From Microbacterium sp. (GTDB taxonomy: Bacteria > Actinomycetota > Actinomycetes > Actinomycetales > Microbacteriaceae), in the NCBI RefSeq assembly GCF_031180975.1, contig NZ_JAPSLI010000011.1, positions 1-64,000 on the forward strand: a stretch of DNA of 64,000 nucleotides, in the 5' to 3' direction. Positions 60,474 through 64,000 of the stretch are shown here, in pieces. Position 1 is the first letter of the stretch; the number at the start of each line of letters is the position of its first letter. The notes beneath the pieces are model-generated. The model did not search any database. It saw only the letters and a list, made by a program, of their open reading frames with translations, and was not told the origin of the DNA. Position numbers and translations under genes: made by a program.

Positions 60474-61127
60474 ATGGCAATCGAACGCAAGAACCTCCGA
60501 TCGCAAGTCCGCGAGGAGCTTCTCGCGCGGATGCGGTCGGGGCAGGCGCAGCCGGGGCAGAGCATCAACGAGGTACAGCTGGCCGCAGAGCTCGGCGTGA
60601 GCCGAACGCCGCTGCGCGAGGCGCTCATCGCCCTGGAGTCCGAGGGACAGATCACCAGTGAGAACGGAAAGGGATTCCGTTTCGTACCGCTGTCCGCAGA
60701 CGAGTTCGAGGAACTCGCTCCCGTCATGGCCGCCCTTGAGAGCCTGGCGCTGGAGCTCTCACCGGTGGACGAGCTGCGTCGCATCGGCGGGCGCCTGGCG
60801 GAGCTGGCCGACGCATTCGCCGAGGAACTGGTCGAGCACCGGCTGATCATCACCAAGGACGACGAATGGCACTCGATCATGCTGTCGGCCTGTCCGAACC
60901 GTCGGCTGCTCGACGTGATCGAGAACGTCCGCAGCGCCTTCCACCGCTATGAGTCGCTGCTGGTCCCCGAGGACGTCAAGGTCGAACGCGTCGCCGCCGA
61001 GCACGGCGAGATCGCCCGTCACCTGAAGGCGGGCGACGTTCCCGGCGCGATCGAGGCGCTCAAGATCAACTGGACGCACGGCATGCGGCGCATCCTCGAC
61101 AACGCGTCGAGCCCGTACTTCGGCTGA
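60474..61127 (+). CDS. GntR-family regulator, FCD subfamily
   Basis: A 217-residue regulator: winged helix at residues 5-72 (LRSQVREELLARMRSGQAQPGQSINEVQLAAELGVSRTPLREALIALESEGQI) and a helical FCD effector domain with metal-ligand candidates Asp and His (DDEWHSIML, AEHGEIARHLKAGD). Divergent from the GH42-gcvPA-gcvPB-kinase-SDR operon, which it probably controls via the GTATTCTGTATAC site. Effector unknown; a sugar acid is typical. Confidence 0.92.
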   Translation: MAIERKNLRSQVREELLARMRSGQAQPGQSINEVQLAAELGVSRTPLREALIALESEGQITSENGKGFRFVPLSADEFEELAPVMAALESLALELSPVDELRRIGGRLAELADAFAEELVEHRLIITKDDEWHSIMLSACPNRRLLDVIENVRSAFHRYESLLVPEDVKVERVAAEHGEIARHLKAGDVPGAIEALKINWTHGMRRILDNASSPYFG

Positions 61128-61141
61128 ACTCGACGCGCCCC

Positions 61142-61173
61142 GGTCGTTGAGCGAGCGAAGCGAGACGAAACGG
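61142..61173. repeat. Dispersed repeat CGGTCGTTGAGCGAGCGAAG..., single copy
   Basis: Full-length member of the family seen at 336-533 and 44883-44988, right after gntR. Confidence 0.8.
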
Positions 61174-61244
61174 CCGGAGGCACTGCGGCGGTTCGTGTCG
61201 GAGGCATCCGCCGCGCTTACTTCAACTCCGAGGCTCAGGTCGTC

Positions 61245-61560
61245 CCCGCCGGACGCCAAGCACCGTTGGCAATCACATGTCCTGAACCGCGGAGAATCTT
61301 TCCTGTAGCGTCGCCCTCGAGGACCATGTATCGCCTTGGGCACCTCATGTCATGAGCAAACGCCCCGAGCATAGTAACCACGCGGACGACATCTGCTTCC
61401 CAGCGACTCTTAGATTCAACGTGCAAAGATCACTACTCTCGCCGCCCCAATCCTTCGGAACGTTGAACTCGTGAAGCAACCCAGCGATCGCGCCCTTTAC
61501 CACAGATTCTTCAGTCAGAACTTTGATACTCAGGAACAACGGAGTAAGCGTGAGGTCCAC
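61245..61560 (-). pseudogene. Decayed gene, frameshifted and internally deleted
   Basis: Two overlapping minus-strand frames make one degraded protein. From GTG 61560 one frame reads LLHEFNVPKDWGGESSDLCTL and continues to SSAWLLC before stopping at 61345; another frame, open to 61235, carries AFAHDMRCPRRYMVLEGDATGKILRGSG. The DWGGE..DL and RYMVLEGDATGKILR segments look like the two ends of one small family of unknown function, with the middle lost. Base composition is less GC-rich than the surroundings. It lies just downstream of the AAA ATPase gene on the same strand. Confidence 0.55.
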
Positions 61561-61616
61561 GACGCGAGCATAGCCAAAACTGCCACCCGGGTGCTTTGCG
61601 CCTCACAGGTTGTAGG

Positions 61617-62870
61617 TCAGATGGGTGCCCAGAGCGCGTCCATCGGTACAGCGGTGATCCGCTCCCCCACGGCGACCGACGCTGGGCCGGTGTGCAAAAC
61701 GTAGCCGGCGACGAAACGATCGCCGAGCCGATCACGTAGGATGCTGAGCCCAGCCGCATCTTTCGCCCGAACCGTCGCGGCTGCCTTGATCTCGATGCCC
61801 ACGACCTGGCCGTCAGGTGCTTCGAGCACCGCATCGACCTCGACGCCACGACTGTCCCGATAGTGGTGCAGCGACGCCCGACGGTCGGCCCAGGTCAGCT
61901 GCCTGCGCAGTTCGCCGACGACGAAGCACTCCAGAAGCTGACCCGACAGCGGCGCAGTCGGAGTGAGTTGCGCAGCGGACACACCCAGCAGACTGGCGGC
62001 CAATCCCGAGTCGACCGGGAAGACCTTCGGCTGCTTCACCTCGCGAGACGTGAGGTTCACGGCCCAAGCGGGAAGGGTATGCGTCAGGTAGAGGGTGTCC
62101 AGTAGCGCCGCGTACGGGTCGAGCGTCCGCCGGGGGATACCGGAATCCGCTGCGAGCGATGTCCACACCATCGTGCTGCCCATGCGCGCCGCGATCAGCC
62201 GCAAGAGTCTGGGAAGGTCCGCGAGGCGCTGCAGACCGGAGACGTCGGGGGCGTCTCGCCTCACGATCTGCGAGACGTAGGCGTCGTACCAATCACTCCG
62301 CCTTCGCGAAGAAGAGCGATGCAACGCCTCGGGATAGCCTCCGGCGACGGCCCGTTCGAGGTAGTCCTCACGGACGAGGGCACTCGAATGCCGGGCAAGG
62401 GAATCCGGTGCGAACGCAAGATCGACGAAGGACCCCACGGAGGCCGCGAGCTCACGCTGGCTCAGCGGATGGAGGTCGACCCGCTCCGCCCGTCCCGCTA
62501 GCGACTCGTGCGTCGATGAGAGGTCGAGCAGGTTCGCCGACCCCGTGACGAGAAAACGCCCAGGCCGCTTATCCCGATCCACCGAGGCTTTGAGTGCCAC
62601 CACGAGTTCCGGTGCTCGCTGCAGTTCGTCGATCAGAAGCATGCCCTCCGGCGCCTGCTCCACGAATCCTGCGGGATCCGCGCGGGCGAAGTCGAGTGAC
62701 GCAGGATCATCCAGAGTGACGGCCAGTCCCGCACGGTCGGCGAGCACCTGTTCGGCCAACGTGGACTTCCCGACCTGTCTCGCGCCTTGGATCACGACGA
62801 TCCGCGTGTCGGCGAGCGCGTCCTCCACACGCGGACGCGCCAGTCGCTGGATGAGTGGCTCATCGATCAT
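61617..62870 (-). CDS. AAA ATPase with DUF4143 domain
   Basis: A 417-residue protein. ATPase domain: Walker A GARQVGKST (residues 29-37), Walker B GMLLIDELQRAPEL, sensor GSANLLDLSSTHESLAGR. The DUF4143 C-terminal domain has the typical MVWTSLAADSGIPRRTLDPYAALLDTLYL helix-turn-helix and an E-V-D...E-I-K element (RGVEVDAVLEAPDGQVVGIEIKAA) like a PD-(D/E)XK nuclease core. The family is widespread on islands and of unknown function. ATG 62870 lies 20 bases after a five-unit 22-bp repeat array. GC is lower than in neighbouring genes, suggesting acquisition. Confidence 0.9.
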   Translation of the reverse strand: MIDEPLIQRLARPRVEDALADTRIVVIQGARQVGKSTLAEQVLADRAGLAVTLDDPASLDFARADPAGFVEQAPEGMLLIDELQRAPELVVALKASVDRDKRPGRFLVTGSANLLDLSSTHESLAGRAERVDLHPLSQRELAASVGSFVDLAFAPDSLARHSSALVREDYLERAVAGGYPEALHRSSSRRRSDWYDAYVSQIVRRDAPDVSGLQRLADLPRLLRLIAARMGSTMVWTSLAADSGIPRRTLDPYAALLDTLYLTHTLPAWAVNLTSREVKQPKVFPVDSGLAASLLGVSAAQLTPTAPLSGQLLECFVVGELRRQLTWADRRASLHHYRDSRGVEVDAVLEAPDGQVVGIEIKAAATVRAKDAAGLSILRDRLGDRFVAGYVLHTGPASVAVGERITAVPMDALWAPI

Positions 62871-62890
62871 CCGCTCAGGTTATCGCGTGG

Positions 62891-63000
62891 CTCGCCGTTT
62901 CACCAGTAGCTGCTCGCCGTTTTACCATTAACTTCTCGCCGTTTCACCATTAGCTCCTCGCCGCTTTATCACCATCAGCTCGCCGTTTCACCACCATCTG
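62891..63000 (-). repeat. Five 22-bp tandem repeats upstream of the AAA ATPase
   Basis: Exactly five units of 22 bp (starting 62891, 62913, 62935, 62957, 62979). Each begins CTCGCCG[T/C]TT on the plus strand; on the ATPase-coding strand the core is ATGGTGAAACGGCGAG. No spacers, so not CRISPR. Likely an operator array or other cis element of the ATPase gene. Confidence 0.85.
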
Positions 63001-63029
63001 CGGCATCCGATACCGCCCACGCGCATCGC

Positions 63030-63932
63030 TCACCCCTTCACGGCGCCGCCCAGCAGGCCGGACACGAACTGCTTCTGGAACACCAGGAACAGCAGCATGA
63101 GGGGCAGTGTCGCGAGCAGCGAGCCGAGCATGAGACCGGAGTAGTCAACCCGGCTCATCCCGATCATCGTGTTCAGGGCGACGGGCACGGTGTAGTTCTC
63201 CTCGGTGTTCAGCATGAGCAGCGGCCAGATGAACGAGTTCCACTGGCTGATGAACGTGTAGATCACCAGCGCGGCGATCTGCGGCTTCGCCACCGGCAGC
63301 ACGATCCGGTAGAACGTCCTCAGCTCCGATGCGCCGTCGATGCGCGCAGCCTCGATCAGGCTGGGCGGGAAGTCCAGGAACCCCTGGCGCATCAGGAAGA
63401 TGCCGAACGCGTTGGCGAGGAACGGCAGGACGACCGCCTGGTAAGTGTCGATCCAGCCCAGCCCGGCCATGATCTGGAACAGCGGCACGAGCAGCACCTG
63501 CATCGGGATCATCATCGTCACCAGCACCGCGCCGAGCAGGATGCCGCGGCCGCGGAACCGGTAGGTCGCCAGGCCGTAGCCGCACAGGATGCTGACCAGC
63601 GAGCTGAACACCGTGTAGACCACCGCGAGCCCCAGGCTGTTGAGCATGACCCGGCTGAACCCGATGCGCTCCTCGAGACGGGCGAGGTTCTCCCACAGCT
63701 GATCGCCGGGCAGCACCGGCAGCGGCGTGCCGAACAGCGCCGAGGTCGGATGCGTCGACGCGACGACCATCCATAGGAACGGCAGGATCGCCACCGCCGA
63801 GGCGATGACGAGCAGGGCATAAAGCGGCAGCCGCGCGAGGCGCCGGCGGATGCCGTCCTCACCCGCTCCGCGGCTGACGGTGTCCCGCGGGTCCCGGCCG
63901 GTGACGATCGCCCTGGTGGCCAGCTGGGTCAT
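63030..63932 (-). CDS. Carbohydrate ABC transporter permease (MalG type)
   Basis: A 300-residue CUT1 permease with six helices and EAA motif IEAARIDGASELRTFYRIVLPVAKPQ; the end LLGGAVKG is typical. It overlaps the upstream permease by 4 bases (ATGA). It belongs to an operon extending beyond the right edge. Proximity to the GH42 beta-galactosidase and gntR suggests import of a galactoside. Confidence 0.93.
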   Translation of the reverse strand: MTQLATRAIVTGRDPRDTVSRGAGEDGIRRRLARLPLYALLVIASAVAILPFLWMVVASTHPTSALFGTPLPVLPGDQLWENLARLEERIGFSRVMLNSLGLAVVYTVFSSLVSILCGYGLATYRFRGRGILLGAVLVTMMIPMQVLLVPLFQIMAGLGWIDTYQAVVLPFLANAFGIFLMRQGFLDFPPSLIEAARIDGASELRTFYRIVLPVAKPQIAALVIYTFISQWNSFIWPLLMLNTEENYTVPVALNTMIGMSRVDYSGLMLGSLLATLPLMLLFLVFQKQFVSGLLGGAVKG

Positions 63933-64000
63933 GGCTTCTCCCTCATCACGCGGAACTGCACGATCGCGATGATCGCGGTGAGCAGGACGAGCATCCACGC
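63929..64000 (-). CDS. Carbohydrate ABC transporter permease (MalF type), C-terminal 23 residues only
   Basis: The last 24 codons of a gene cut by the window edge: the final helix (MLVLLTAIIAIVQFRVM) and tail REKP, as at the end of MalF-type CUT1 permeases. Overlaps the MalG-type gene by 4 bases. Confidence 0.8.
   Translation of the reverse strand, partial: AWMLVLLTAIIAIVQFRVMREKP

Noticed and set aside
61511..61545. A fifth 86-bp element suggested by TTTGATACTCAGGAACAACGG
   Set aside because: Only CTCAGGAA matches; there is no GTTCAC end and no partner arm 86 bp away.
62891..63000. CRISPR array
   Set aside because: Units of 22 bp are directly adjacent with no unique spacers, and no cas genes are near.

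Overview
The window is chromosomal DNA from a high-GC actinobacterium, most likely Microbacterium or a close relative in the Microbacteriaceae. The basis is very high GC with strong third-position GC bias, many GTG starts, the over-represented heptamer GGATGCC/GGCATCC, the marker gene DUF3073, actinobacterial-type regulators, and many genes whose -10 box lies about six bases before the start codon (leaderless genes). I found no tRNA, rRNA, CRISPR array, prophage or complete insertion sequence.

Layout. 1-1.5 kb: tail of an HNH endonuclease, a repeat cluster, an aldose 1-epimerase. 1.5-6.1 kb: two fluoride channel genes, then tetR and an RND pump. 6.2-8.2 kb: a Pr6Pr-type membrane protein and a secreted amine oxidase whose domains are in circularly permuted order. 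8.3-13.8 kb: a sugar ABC operon (binding protein, two permeases, LacI repressor, Gfo/Idh/MocA oxidoreductase). 13.9-21.8 kb: phosphodiesterase plus EamA transporter, MerR/TipA regulator, glycogen phosphorylase, DUF4097-PadR pair, universal stress protein, DUF3073. 22-32.3 kb: MFS carrier, purF and purM, a three-gene envelope operon (holin-X/DUF3618 type), small genes, SCP2-like protein, NUDIX hydrolase, purD. 32.5-42.9 kb: Xre plus membrane protein, drug exporters, two NarL-type two-component systems, a TM2-PASTA-Ltp surface protein, purC, uracil/xanthine permease. 43-46.4 kb: secreted beta-propeller protein and the 5-oxoprolinase genes pxpA and a fused pxpBC. 46.5-52.7 kb: CinA-like amidase, a CebR-like repressor with GH1 beta-glucosidase, apt, MerR, purS-purQ, DUF1761. 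52.8-60.3 kb: a putative five-gene operon GH42 - gcvPA - gcvPB - NAD-kinase/AcoX-like - SDR, divergent from a GntR regulator. 61.1-63.0 kb: a decayed ORF and an AAA/DUF4143 ATPase preceded by five 22-bp tandem repeats. The right edge holds two ABC sugar permease genes, one of them partial.

How it works together. Much of the window is heterotrophic sugar metabolism (two ABC importers, GH1, GH42, epimerase, phosphorylase) under local LacI/GntR control. Purine synthesis and salvage are scattered (purF, purM, purD, purC, purS, purQ, apt, NCS2 permease); purL, purN, purH, purE, purK and purB are not in this window.

The most unusual content is the repeat landscape and what it does to genes. Four 86-bp elements share terminal arms and exact length but have unrelated 50-bp centres. 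Two hairpin families (122 bp and 76 bp) sit mostly at convergent gene junctions. Other short repeats have been captured in frame inside purM, pxpBC and the NAD-kinase-like gene, or supply the 3' end of the RND gene. With the permuted amine oxidase and the ATPase with its 22-bp repeat array, these are the leads most worth following.
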